A stretch of DNA of 64,000 bases from Rhodamnia argentea (GCF_020921035.1 NC_063156.1:4278001-4342000); one strand, 5' to 3'; positions 37,163 to 48,694 are shown, counted from the first letter of the stretch. The notes: generated by a model from the sequence alone, not told the origin. Translations and numbers: made by a program.

Positions 37163-38999
37163 CGATAATATAATATTACGCAATCCCATTTGCACATTCA
37201 TTCAAAATATATAATACAAGTCATAATACTTAGGGATCCCCTAAAGTATGAGGTGCTCTTTACTTAAAATAATAAAGAATAGGAATTCAAATTGGAGATG
37301 TTGAAATTTGAAAACTTTATTATCTATGTATAAAAACCTTGATCAGCGTTGGAGGAGGGTACGAAATATCACCATTGTACATTGATGATTAGAACACAAG
37401 AAAATTGGGAAAATCGAAAGTCAAAGAACAACTTTCTCCCGAGCGCAATGCAAGCCGTATAATTTTGAAACCAAATCGCTTTCACTCTCCGACACGGTCT
37501 ACAAAAAACATCATTTCCCCAAAACCCCACTATCCTTTATATATCTCTCTCTCTTCACTCTATTCTATCTAATTCAATAAATTAATAATACCCTCAAATT
37601 CAATCACGTAATATATTTTATATAGTTAATGCATAAACTGCCCCCATAAGCCTCGTAAAGGGGCGAAGAAGTTGAGGTTAAACGCTGCCATAAACTCAAG
37701 ATAATGTTGCCCTTGCTCCATGAAGTCAAACATGTTGACTTTGAAGCACGACATGGCCAGGGTTAGGTCAAGTTTGCTCTCGTTTTTACTTCAGGTAAGG
37801 TTTTCGAGCTCAGCAGATTCATTCATTACGTCATATATCGAAAGAATTTCACCCCCACTGTGCCTTTGTACCCTTGTAGGTTGTACCTATCTTTCATGAA
37901 CAGTTATGAAACTTTTAGTTGGCAATAAACACTATTCATTTTGATACAGCTATTACTTACTTTTGAGCCATATATTGCATGGGTCCATGCAACCGAAAAA
38001 AATAAATAAATAAATAAATAAGTAAATAAAGAAATAAAAGTGGGATTTTCATAAAAACAGTACCTGACTATATTTCAAGTTAATTCTGGATTAGGGTTAG
38101 ATGCATCTCCGCCTTCTCTCCACCATGAGATGACAAAGCTCTCGTTATCCTTTTCCTTCTCTCTAAAATACTTAAAAAAATGTGGCTTATGATGGTACGA
38201 ACAATGACATATTTATATTGCAAAAATACAAGTTGCTTACCCATTTCATTGATGGCTTCTTTTGATTATTGGCTTTGATCCTGTGATTCCCGCATTGTTT
38301 TATTGCATTCACGTGTCATGCCACTTGCCAACTAGGACAGGAACAAAACATAAAACAGCAGGAAAACAGCGTATTGCATTATTATTCGCGTTGTCCAAAT
38401 TTTTTATGTATAACTTATTTCATTGCCATATAGGTGCAGTTGTTTAGTTAATTGATTATGATGGAGTTTAATTACAACAAATATGTTTGAACATGAAAGT
38501 GGCCCCTGCTCATGTAATGCTCCGTATACGTTTGTCTCATCAGCCTATCTGCTACTATACCTACCAACAGTGTGGGACATGTATATACTATACAAGACCT
38601 AGCTAACTTAGAATTTTAGAAAAATCCCAAAATTTGACTAAAATGAAAATCGAAGACAGCTATAGACATGTTGGCATGGTTTTTACACTTTGTTTAATAT
38701 GGTATTGAAACCTATAAGTGCACAAAACTCTCGGAATTATCTATATTTCTCTCTTTTCGAAGGTAGTGAAGCATATCGCCTAATTACTTTTAGTACATTT
38801 TCAAAAATATATGCACTGCCCGGATTACAAGGAAGAGTAATTAATCAGTGGCTCTCCAACACTCTTGTTAGCAAGACTCTCGTCAGTAATTCTTTTAGAT
38901 GATTAGTTGCAATAATTAAAAGGAAAAAACTCACCATGCTGTGCTTTATATGACAAAACAAAATTAGGGTTTCCCTTTTCATTATCATAAAGAGAGAGA
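37163..38999. other. AT-rich spacer, no confident gene
   Basis: AT-rich sequence with an AAAT microsatellite near 37999-38030. One small minus-strand frame (37626-37754) is listed separately. Frames at 38262-38447 and 38690-38902 have no recognisable features. Confidence 0.4.
37626..37754 (-). CDS. Unrecognised 42-codon ORF
   Basis: Reads from an ATG to TAA on the minus strand and is open upstream for several codons. The peptide is aromatic-rich (MSCFKVNMFDFMEQGQHYLEF at its start; ends GLWGQFMH). No family is recognised, no splice context was found and chance is a real alternative. It could be the remnant of a last exon. Confidence 0.15.
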   Translation of the reverse strand: MSCFKVNMFDFMEQGQHYLEFMAAFNLNFFAPLRGLWGQFMH

Positions 39000-39660
39000 G
39001 AGAGAGAGAGACCATTGAAACTTTCTTTCATTGCCACCAAAATGGCTTGAAGATCTATCTAAAAGCTTATTCAACTGTAGCTTTACTGTGTATGCACCAA
39101 CCCCTTCGCCTCCATTCAGTAGTCAAGAAGAAACAGATAAAGCAAGGAACCCCAAAAAAAAAAAAAAAGACAAAGAAGAAAAACACCAAAAAAAAAAAAA
39201 AAAAGGAAACAAGATTGCTCAAGAGAATTTAGAAGAGAGAAAAGAGGGAAAATAAAAAATGCCTGGCCTTTCCATGTACGCCGTCGTTGAATACATCCTT
39301 CACGAAAAAATCCAGAGACCCTTCGCTGCGAATAATTGATCTCTCGTTGAACTTCTTTCAACCAGCAACAACAAGTTCAACCAAACTCCAATGGCGATGA
39401 TACTGTACAAAGTGACAGCATGCATTGATGATGAGGCAGTACATCTTCTTTCTCTTCTTCATAGCTTCGGCTGCTGCTGCTGCTGCTTCTCCTCCTTCTT
39501 CTTCGAGGCCCAACACGGGAAAAGATAGCCACAAGAGTGAGAATCAAAGCGGAAGCCAAAAGAATGTATATATAAAGGGAGAGAGGAGGAAAGAGAGAGA
39601 GAGATTGCTCCCAAGAAGATGACGAGGGTTTCCCGTCAATGTGGTTTTCAAGAGGGTGTC
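39000..39660 (+). other. Purine-rich low-complexity tract with a possible small secreted-peptide ORF
   Basis: A/G-rich simple sequence (39115-39250) produces Lys-rich frames that are not genes. The frame at 39425-39622 (65 codons) begins with a hydrophobic stretch and an Ala run (MMMRQYIFFLFFIASAAAAA), followed by a polar, basic tail, the shape of a small secreted peptide precursor. The minus strand has a TATA-like tatatatac near 39570 and its own 60-codon frame. Neither is a recognised family. The Ala run comes from a (gct)n repeat, which weakens the case. Confidence 0.2.
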
Positions 39661-41187
39661 TGAATTAATTTAAATTTTTTGATTTCTCGGTCTAAATGGA
39701 AGAGGGAAATTATTTGATCATGTTTTGTCCAAGTGTGGGCCAAGAATTGAACAGGCCCCTTCTTGTTGCGCACGTCGGGGTTGGTCTGTGTCTTCCTCCC
39801 CAGCAATGTCCTAAGTGAGTCCATAATTTCTGGGCCCTTTAGTGTCCCTATTGACCCCTTTTTATCTTCCGACTAATTTAATCTTTTCCCATTGACCCAA
39901 AAAACAAAAGAAGATTAACCTTTTCCCAACACATTCTAGACGCCTCGATAAGAGGGAACCAATCAAATCACTATTGGTAACAAAATTACAAAAAAAGTTC
40001 GACCCTTGCGTGTATGCTTAGCTCCTTGATTCCAACACTTTTTCCCTTTCCTTCTAATAATATAAGCTATTGATCATCGTTGAAATTGCGAGAAATGGAG
40101 TCTCTTGATATGGATAGTCTATCATGAACAGTAAATAGACTCGTCGGCGATAATAACGCTGTAACGTTGAAATTCGCATCCGTGCAATATTAAGTAGCAT
40201 AATCACTTTTTAAAAATTTCCGTGGACTTGGTACCCTTTGTGATAGTAGAAAAAGGAGGGCATTGCCGGACGCGCATATGAAGCCAAATTTCAGGCAAGA
40301 TGTCTTCGGACTTCAACCAAACAACAGTCCTTCCAAAAAGAAGTTAATGTCTAGCAAATGGTTCCTTTTGTAGCTTCATCTTATGCCAATGGCTTTAATG
40401 TGAAAATACGCATCGAAAGGTGTAGTATCTCTTCGCGGAAAACGTAAAAAAAACTTGCCTTGATGTCAATTAGGGCAGTCAAAAAGGCCCAATCCAAGCC
40501 TAATTAATTCGGTTCGTGATTTTATCTGATCTATTTATCTTTGCTTTTTCTTATTTATGTGGATCTTTCAAATCATATTTTTCCAAGTTTCTCAACAAAA
40601 AAAAAAATTGCGGGACTTGATATGATGAATTCCATCTATCGAAAAGTTGTGAGATTAATTAGGTGTGGGGGCAATTTCCAAATTCCAATCAATCACCGAA
40701 ACAAGTCTTGGTCTTTATTTGATTTTGTCCGTCATGGGGTGATCATGCTTGCATAAGAAGCGTTGACTTGCGAATCGGACCGTAGTCAAACAGTGGCTCA
40801 TTTTTGAGAAGGTTAGGTGGTCCTTCCACAGCTGGACCGGAACGCGAGGAGGGCAACACGGACACCTCCTTCGAGGTAAAGCTTAAAGACGTAATTAGCA
40901 CCACCAAACCCGTTAATTATTTCCAGGGTTTTGTCGCCTAATTGCTTTTGTCCTAATTAGTCTTGTCCTCGTCCCCGACATCTGACCTTTTGCACCTCAT
41001 TAAGCACTTACAGACTAAATCGAAACAAAGAAAGGAAAATCGAAAAGTCAATTATCACACGTAATTCAATAATTTCCACATCCAAGGCACTTTAGCTAAC
41101 ACTGAAATAACTCGTTCGGAATTTTTTTTTTACTGCCAATTCCATAATCTGCGCAAGTTCAAACTTGTTAATTAGTCCGTAGCATCC
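39661..41187. other. Spacer, no gene seen
   Basis: No coding exon recognised on either strand; the short frame at 40541-40756 shows no domain. Confidence 0.4.
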
Positions 41188-41399
41188 CTAGCCACAGAAA
41201 CCGAAGCGGCAATACCCTCCTCCGTAGCCGTGACGTCCCGGATAACCACCGTGACCGCCTCAGGCTGGATAGCCTCCATAGCCGCCACGGCCCCCGTAAC
41301 CATCATAATCGTCACGGCCTGGGTATCCTTCGTACGCCACCGCCCGGGCACGTTGCATCATAAAAGGTGTTCATCTCATTTGGGTCCTTAGCTGTGAGA
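41188..41399 (-). pseudogene. Glycine-rich protein (GRP/CORA-like) pseudogene
   Basis: On the minus strand a Gly/Tyr-rich frame reads EGYPGRDDYDGYGGRGGYGG, then an in-frame TGA, then GGHGGYPGRHGYGGGYCRFG and a stop at 41188-41190. This is the repeat style of plant glycine-rich proteins with a Cys-rich C-terminal end (…GGGYCRYGCCG…). The upstream part (LTAKDPNEMNTFYDAT...) is in another frame, so a frameshift as well as the premature stop is present. The signal-peptide exon was not found. A decayed wall or stress-associated GRP gene is the best reading. Confidence 0.6.
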
Positions 41400-42259
41400 T
41401 TGAGAACAACGGGCCAACAACCAATGAAGTGGATAAATGTTGATTAAGTATTAGCAATTATATATGAAAATAGTATGCTCGTCATGCACTATACAGTAGA
41501 TTTGATCTGTTATATATGCTAGAGCCTTCTTCATGGGCGACGATGCTATTGATCCATACAACCGATCTGATGATCTCGTTTTTGGGTAAATGGATGCAGT
41601 CATTACTTCCTCTTATTTTTTGCAGTTGATCGAGTCAACTTTGGAGGGGAAGGAACGAAGAAATCTAGCTTAGCACAAGGCTTTACACAAGAAGTTATTG
41701 GTTCTTATAATCTTCGCTTCACCGTATGGAATGAGAATGAACGTGAAATAATAAAGTTCAGATCAAAAGAGGCACGTTGTCCCTTGCAGCACAACTAAAA
41801 AAAGGTTTATTCATGTTTGATGTCTTAGTGTAGTGCATTAGAGCGGTTCATAATTGTGTGATCATATAAACCACTCCTTCAACGCGATATATGTATTGAG
41901 GAGTTGTACACTTGCCAAGATTAGCAATAAAAAAGAGAGAACTAACGAGGGAAAAAGGGAGTTACGAAGAACATAAAAGTTGCAAAATTTAGACGTTGCG
42001 AACATCGAGTTTAAACTCATACGCAACTTGTAAGTGATCCCAAAAGCAAGGATGGTTCTTATATATTGGCTCACCGTTGTAGACCGATTTTCTCCAATAA
42101 ATTTATCTGATTTCAAGAGAGAGAAAATAAAATAGATAGATACATAAAGATGCATGTATCCATGCATGCTATATTATGTTATGTTGCACCGGCTCAAGAA
42201 TCTTGATGCCTCTCTTTAATTTATTGTTTTCTAGTCATGAAGATGCGAACTGCAATAGT
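41400..42259. other. Spacer, no gene seen
   Basis: No coding exon recognised. The minus-strand frame at 41862-42167 is hydrophobic but shows no known pattern. Confidence 0.35.
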
Positions 42260-43440
42260 TCTCTGTGTTTTATCCCCATGAAACTATCTGAGAGAGATCT
42301 CTCCAGTTTGTTGGGAATCGGATGGTGGTCACAATCACGATGAGAGCATTAGAAGCAACGAGTCACTTGTGATCAATTTGAGGAAACTGAAGGAAGCAAC
42401 AACAGGCTTCTCTGAGGAATATGAACTTGGCGAGGGTGGTTTTGGTTCTGTTTACATGGTACTCATACCTGCTAATGCTCAGCCAATGTATAATGTTAGT
42501 TTTGGGTGCATGAATTGACTCAATACGAGTAAAATACTAAGGGAGATTGTCCACGGCAGGGAAAACGCCATCAAGCATCTCAGCACGAGGGACACGAGCT
42601 AAAAACAGAAATCTTGCCGGTTGCCAAGTTGCTGCATCGGAACCTGGCGAGGCCATTAGGCTTCTGCTTGGAAGAAGACGAAAAATTTTTTGCTTGTGAA
42701 TTCTATCCCAAAGCGAAAGCTTGCTATGTGATTGAGCATCTTCGTCTCTATCCCGACTTAATCTTAAAGTCCTGAAATGCCCCATATCACATGGTGGTCA
42801 TAGTTTTGTCTTTCCTTATACTAACCTTCAGGGAATAAGAAAGCAACTTCATATGCACTGTTCTCTCCTTTTCGAGTGACATCAGGCTCGATCTGTGTTT
42901 GGACGTGGATGCAGATCAGATCAAACAGTTTAGCGTGGAATGGCAAAGATGTTACAGAATCATAGTTGGAGATCGTGACAGGTCGAAAGAACTCAAAGTT
43001 TCCACAATCCAGTTAATCTTCAAAGCCATGTATGCGTTTCACAGCATCGCCTTCTTTCTTCAAAATGCAAAGCTGCATATAAAACTATTGTCAGCTTGGA
43101 AATCACATCTACTTGGGCAACTCGTTGCGGGCATGGCAACATTGGGCCAACGGAACGGCTCTAGAGCTCCCAGATCCCACCGTAGGCGATCATTTCCCAA
43201 GGTACGGTGTCCTGAAGTGCATCCAGATTGGCTTGATGAGCGTTCAAGATGGTCTTGCCGATAGACCTTTGACGTCCGAGGTGATCATGATGCTCCGCAG
43301 TCACACAATCTCTTCTCCAGCGCCTGCAAGACCAGCCTTTTTATGTCCCCATGGACAAACAGGAACCAGGCTCTGCCAAGGGAAATTCTAACGCATGTTC
43401 AAGTGATCATTTCAAAACTTCATCTGTGCAAGGATCTGTA
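42260..43440 (+). pseudogene. Cysteine-rich receptor-like kinase (CRK-type) pseudogene, copy 1
   Basis: Kinase pieces lie in order on the plus strand. At 42380-42460 is the N-lobe entry (LKEATTGFSEEYELGEGGFG then SVY). Degraded VAIK and alphaC regions follow (42540-42720, several frameshifts). At 43110-43330 is the C-lobe end (AWQHWANGTALELPDPTVGD, GLMSVQDGLADRPLTSEVIM, then MLRSHTISSPAPARP). The catalytic loop (HRD), DFG and activation segment are missing between about 43020 and 43100, and the extracellular and membrane parts are absent. The style (WANGTALELLDP, VQDG.ADRPTMSEV) is that of CRK/DUF26 kinases. A second copy with the same missing core lies at 50530-51660. Confidence 0.75.
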
Positions 43441-43499
43441 ATTTGAGGTTACAATTAGGGAATTGCGTCCACGCTAGGGATCAAAGAAGCAGAGCCCTA

Positions 43500-44945
43500 G
43501 TGCCAAATTTGTGTTAGAATCTAACTTTCACGCCTTCTTTTTTTCCCGCTTTTGGGTTCTTTCGGATCTGGCAAAGTTTCTTCACCCGACCCGAGGTGCT
43601 TTCAACTAAAGCACATAGTATTTTCTTGGAAATTTCCTTTTGTAAAGTTGAAATAATCCAAAATGGAAAAAATGAGAGAAAAAGAGAGAGAAGTGGCAGT
43701 TTGGAGGTGTGAAGTTCTCCATCACAGAGCCGTCGGACCACGGCTTCATTGTCGCAGGGCCGCCAGAACCAAGCAAGCCGTCACCGGCGGCACCCAACCC
43801 CAGGCAACGCGTCGCGCTGCGCAAGTTCCAGCTTTGTTGCAATCTTCTCTCTACCGTCTTGTCCGCCTTTGCAGCTGCAGATAGGGGGTGATCGTTTCTC
43901 GGGCGGTCCGGTCCTCGGCCTAAAGCGGGAAATCGACAAGTCACTCCTGAGCGATCCGATCCGGTCCCATTCGATTCCCGGCTCTCTCTCTCTCTCTCGA
44001 CCTCGCGTCCCGACACTCTCGCCAAGCTCTTGTCCTCACTCTCACGTTTTCTTTATGTGCTTTCTCAGCCAAGAAAACTGCCGAGGAAACAGCCAGAAGA
44101 GCTCGAGAACTTCACACAAAAGACCTCGCCTCACTTCGTGTTCTCAGTCGAGCTCCCTCTCCCTCAACAAACTCACGATTCTTTTGAGACCTTCCCCCAC
44201 CCCACCCCATGAAGAAGTCCCTTCAAAGTCTCTACCTTTTGCCTAGTATCTCACTCGATTCCCCTCTCATTTTCCTCTGCATTTTCACTTTTTACTCTCT
44301 GCTTCCTGCAATTTTCCAGCAGAGAATCGTCTTTTCTCTTTGCCAAAACTAGCTACGACAGCCCCTTAGCTTTGACCCCTGCAAAAGCTGGCTGTACTCC
44401 ACCGAGAGAGAGAGAGAGGAAAAACAAAAAACAATTCACGGGATATGGAGGCCAAAAACTGCTCTATAAAGCATTCCTAAACACACCCAGGTCCCCAGCG
44501 AACAGCCCTAGTAGCCCGACTGCCTCAACTTGCGTCCCTCTCGCTCGACCGACGCCTCCCGCTTGCCGTCTCAGCCCGAGGGTCGACTCTAGCCTCCCTC
44601 TCTCGCTCTGCTTTGGCCGTTTGGAGAGAGAATACTTCATCTGGCGGAACCATCGACGAGCGTTCCCGACGAGTCACCCACCTAGCTGGCTATAACTCCG
44701 GTGCTCGCTCCGTAAAAAAGTTTCTCTCTTTTGGTGGAGTCCGTTGTTGAGGTGAGTCTCCGATCTCTGACTGGGTCTCGCCCTTTTTTGCGTTCCATCT
44801 TCGAAAATTTCTGAGTATGTGTGCCGATTCCACTACGGTAGCAGGATTTGGGAGTTGGTGCCAAACGAACGCAAGCCACATTGTCAAGGGAAGGTGGGTT
44901 TGTCGAGTGGGTACTCTAAGATTGCAGTCAAATGTCGAATCCTTG
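43500..44945 (+). promoter_or_regulatory. Orphan promoter/leader-like segment
   Basis: C/T-rich sequence with a good TATA box (ctctataaag, tataaa at 44465-44470) followed about 30 bp later by a CT-rich leader and a clean donor-like site (gttgag|gtgagt, near 44750). No coding exon of a recognised gene follows: downstream is a LINE relic (44950-46140) and then TraB remnants. It may be the promoter of a gene destroyed by insertions. The several 60-165-codon frames here look like low-complexity artefacts. Confidence 0.3.
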
Positions 44946-44946
44946 C

Positions 44947-46140
44947 TCACCCTTGACTTGAAATTTTGATTTGTAGCGAAGGGTTAGTCCAGACTGAATC
45001 TGTCCAAGGACAGAGTAAGAACGAGTGCTCCACTGTTCCGGCTTCTTGATTGCAAAAAGGGCATGTAGGCTGAGGTAATATGTTTCTCCTGAATAGGTTG
45101 TCTATGGTCAGGATTGCATTTTGGCATAAACTCCATAGGAATAATCTGATTCTGGGTGGGGTATCTAAACGCCAAATACTTTTCCTTAACTCGCGGGGTA
45201 TCTGGTACGATGATGAGGCTTGTGCTGTGAAATTCTGATCTACCGCAGCTCTGTCCATGGTATATGCACTCTTCACATTAGACTGACCTGATCTTGTTCC
45301 TGTCCACACCAGTCCATCGTGTGAAAATTGAGTCTTCAAAGGAATCATTAGTATTTCACTAACCGTTTGCTCGTCAAATTGCTGGCACACTGCTGGTACC
45401 CCAATCATGCCATGTTTTGGCCATCTATCTTCACGAATATTAAACTTTTCATCAAAACACTTTGTCATCCCCATGAGGGTTATGCCCCTTTTCCGCATTC
45501 CACAAAGAATTTCGAGGGAAGTAAATCCCTTTTGAAGTCTGACTCCATAGGGACTGTGGGTTCTGAGATAGTCTCCAAGCTTGTTTTCATGTTTTTTTTC
45601 TAACATGGCCCTGTTGAAGGATAATAAATCTGTGAAGCCCATTCCTCCCAGGTCTTTTCTCTGTTTTAACAACTCCCATTTCCTCCGGTGAATGCCGGTT
45701 TTAGAGTCACGGTTTCTTCACCAAAATGCGGCAATTCTTTTCTATATGGTGTGACAAATAGAGACCGCAATTTAGAAAATGGACATAGCATATTGGTTCA
45801 AAGCTTGAACTACAATTTTGATCAGAATCTCTTTACCAGCTTTCGAAATTAGGTTTTCCTTCCACCCTTCTAATTTCATGTTAACTCTTGCTTACTCTTG
45901 CTAAAATCCAAGCAAATATTTGCTTTTTATAATCTCCCCATTCCGATGGAATTCCTAAATACTTGTCTCTCAATTTCGAGGATTCTTAATTCACCAGCCA
46001 TACTAAAGCAAATACCAAACTTACTCAAGTTAATTGCTTGCCTGTAGGCATAACAATGTTGGTTCGAGACTAATGCTAAGTTCTGACATTCTCTGACTTT
46101 TCCATCCAAGAAGATGATTGAATCATCAGCAAACAAAAGG
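44947..46140 (-). pseudogene. LINE (L1-type) reverse-transcriptase relic
   Basis: On the minus strand, 46136-45927 carries FADDSIIFLDGKVRECQNLA, the catalytic Y/FADD box region of LINE reverse transcriptase. After a frameshifted gap, 45672-44947 encodes the C-terminal portion: KDLGGMGFTDLLSFNRAML and, near the end, the zf-RVT Cys/His region (CPFCNQEAGTVEHSFLLCPW). The endonuclease and N-terminal RT are missing (5' truncation near 46140). No poly(A) tail was found at the 3' end, so that end is degraded too. Confidence 0.85.
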
Positions 46141-46149
46141 TGAGATAGT

Positions 46150-46654
46150 ACGGGATAATAGTGAGATTACTTTACTTTGAGGCTCTCGTTTGTTTCCTCT
46201 CATGCCTAAACCGAGAACCTCCGGTTATGATATCATGATTGACCTCGTTTATATGGGTTTTATGAATGTTACTTCCTCCAAAACTACGCCATTACCGAAT
46301 GCTGAGTTTGCTATGCTGAACGTTGGACCTGCTGGACTTGTACTAAACTCAATGTGCTTGTATAAAAAAATAGATAGGTTTTAGTTTCAGATTTGGTTGA
46401 GTTCTCACTATTCATGTAGGTTAGGGAGTTTTGTTTCTTGGTTTCAGGCCAATTTGAAGTTGTAGGTCTCAGTTCAATCCATTCAAGTAGCTGGAAATTG
46501 CTTGCACGAAGTCGAATCTAATGTGTTCTATTAAATATCAATAGAACTGACTCAGTTAGACATTCGTAGGATGATTTCTGAAATCGTTTATAGCGAAATG
46601 TGTTTAATTTGATCCGTGTACGATGTAAACCAGTTATTTTCGATTCCTTTCTAG
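46150..46654. other. Unassigned sequence between the LINE relic and TraB fragment
   Basis: A plus-strand frame at 46190-46384 (64 codons) has no recognised domain. An acceptor-like ctttctag directly precedes the next feature. Confidence 0.3.
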
Positions 46655-46963
46655 GAAATGAGAGAACTTGAAATTCTGATTGACCGCCCGATGCATCGAA
46701 TCCAACGTCAGCAAGATCTCGATTTTCACTCCATTATGAGTCCGCGCATGCACATCTACGAAAGAGACGAGTAAGTCTTTTCTTCGTTTCGTAGAATTGG
46801 TCCGTAGAATTGATCCACCATAAATCATTTTCTTGATATTTTTGCCTAATTGTTTTTTAGTCATATGGCATCCGAATTGAAAGAACTTGCCAGAGAACAT
46901 AATTCGGTGGTCGCCATCGTAGGTAAATTCCATGTTTGCGATATCAAGGAGCGATGGAATTAG
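46655..46963 (+). pseudogene. TraB-family protein, C-terminal fragment (two exons)
   Basis: Two exons, 46655-46770 and 46861-46963, are joined by a GT-AG intron in consistent phase and end at a TAG. The decoded end reads ERDDHMASELKELAREHNSV then VAIVGKFHVCDIKERW, which follows the C-terminal part of plant TraB proteins ('HERDQYM...L..A.EHSSVVAVVGKGHLQGIKK.W'). The expected Gly-His of VGKGH is changed (VGKFH), and the stop comes right after the Trp. Upstream exons are lacking, so this is a remnant. It is followed immediately by a TAF6-derived segment, as is the N-terminal fragment at 26137-26409. Confidence 0.55.
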
Positions 46964-46989
46964 CGGTTAGTCGACTTGTGTTCTTTACT

Positions 46990-47885
46990 ATCTAATGTTG
47001 CTTTCGAGACATAAAATATCTCGCCACTTGTTTAATCGACTTCATATATATGCAGATAGGTAGAAATTTGTTTTGGGCTACTGCAGTAATCAAAGATCGA
47101 AGACGAGTTATCATGTGATCTGTTTTTTTCTCAAATGTTCCTTTATTCCCCCTTCAGAGAGCTCATCTTATTCTGGAAGATGGTAACTTTGCATTCTATT
47201 TTACCATGGTTTCGGGCTTCGAGCCAGAAATCTCTACATGTCTATTTCAAGTTTTGGGATGGTCGCGTGCGAAACTGATTTTTGTTAAATTTTGCGGCTG
47301 GAAATTATGATGCGATAGGAGAGGACATATCGAGTTTTGTAGGCATGAGGTTCCTCTGCAGCCTCCCAAATATATTATGAAAGGAAACTCTAATTTCCAG
47401 ACAGAAAATATCAATACCAAAATAATTCAAGAGGTCACGATGCAAGTCCAATCAATTACTAAGAGGACAAACGTTCATCTAATTGGAGAAGGCGCTGAGT
47501 CCAGGCCTCATCCTTCCAGCCTCAACAAAGTAGATAGCCGGTTAGTTCAACACATACCCCCAGCCAACACCCGAATCAATGCTGGGCTCGCTTCTTTCTG
47601 CTTCGATGATGAGTTTTTGGGATGAGAATTAGGAAGATGACCGGCGTGCAAAAGCCCAACTACAGAAATTGGTACAAGAAGGCTCTTCTACCTCTAAAGA
47701 TGTTTACAAAAGGGGAAAACATGTGGGACACTGACAAAGAGACCGCTTCCGACTTTACAGAATAAATACTGATGGAAAAATCAAGCTAAAATTTAGGAAT
47801 CTGGACTTCAAAATAATATGAAAACATGTATGCAGGATTATGAAGGAGGCTACGAACGAAGGGCACAGCAAGGCTAAAAGAAAAG
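46990..47885 (-). repeat. TAF6 intron-7/exon-7 duplicate with internal inversion
   Basis: The outer parts match TAF6 in direct orientation: 46995-47045 with 55168-55222, and 47290-47880 with 55500-56165. The middle, about 47045-47285, matches the reverse complement of 55222-55500: 'gaaatctctacatgtctatttcaagttttggg' here mirrors 'cataacttgaaatagacatgtagagattt' there. The right end covers most of TAF6 exon 7 (agcaaggctaaaag) and then runs into unrelated AT-rich sequence. It is non-coding now. Confidence 0.7.
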
Positions 47886-48438
47886 AATCAGAAAAAATAA
47901 TAATAATAATAATAAAAGAAAGAACAAAATAAAGATAAAAATGAATTGAAAAGAAAATGAACGTGAAGGAGTTAAAGGAAAGATAATAGAAAATGTTTTC
48001 TCCTTTACAAAAAGAGGAAATCATCTTTCCCAGGGCACTTTTTTCTTTCCTTAAGCTGTTTATTTTTTGCTGGAAAATAAGGAAAAAAAATCCTGGAAAT
48101 TGTTTCCGAAACAAACGGAGCAAGGACGAGATGTTTCCACATTAAAATTCAAATCTTTATAATAGGTTTTTCGAGCAAAAATCAGATTTTAAGCTTCTTT
48201 ATCTTTCCACATGCATGAATTTCTTTGAAGAGTCTCTTAATTATTAACGATATCTTTCCATATAGATTATTAGATATTTAATGATTGAATGACTTGGCTA
48301 ATCTAACAAATACCAAATCCTCACACGCTCGACCGGTGTGAGCACATCTGCCAACAACAAAAGAAAAAGAATCGCCATTACTTATTTTTCCCCGATTACT
48401 CCTCAAGAAAAGGGGAAATATAAACGATGACAGAAATT
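47886..48438. other. AT-rich spacer with AAT microsatellite
   Basis: A short (ataata)n run at about 47897-47915 is followed by A-rich sequence. The minus-strand frame at 47755-48123 is a low-complexity artefact. Confidence 0.35.
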
Positions 48439-48693
48439 TTATTTCCGGTTTTCGCCACGAACAGCAGTAACGAAGCGACTTACATAAGCATTTGCCGCAA
48501 GCGAAACGAGAGTACGAATCAAATTGACCTCAAAAGCGCTCCCCGGAGCGCAAAGCATATGCAGCATTGCAAAGAGCTGACGGGTCCAACTCCGAGCCTC
48601 ACTAGAACCGAAAAGTTCGACAAGGGACGAAACAAAGAGAGAGTGAAGAGCACATACTGCACTTTCCTCCATTAGAAGACCAGAAGGGGCCAT
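48439..48693 (-). CDS. Unrecognised ORF (84 codons), possible first exon of a lost gene
   Basis: An ATG-initiated frame on the minus strand (MAPSGLLMEESAVCALHSLF...) has balanced composition and low repeat content, which is unlike its AT-rich surroundings. A strong donor (gcttat|gtaagt, near 48480) occurs before its end, so it may be a true exon of about 70 codons whose partners are missing. No family is recognised. A hAT element is inserted exactly at its start codon: the ATG lies within the 8-bp target duplication. Confidence 0.3.
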   Translation of the reverse strand: MAPSGLLMEESAVCALHSLFVSSLVELFGSSEARSWTRQLFAMLHMLCAPGSAFEVNLIRTLVSLAANAYVSRFVTAVRGENRK

Positions 48694-48694
48694 C

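Noticed and set aside
39031..39255. Lys-rich open frames
   Set aside because: They come from poly-A and A/G-rich simple sequence.
44372..44695. A 107-codon plus-strand frame
   Set aside because: It spans a TATA box and a CT-rich leader-like region and shows no recognisable domain.
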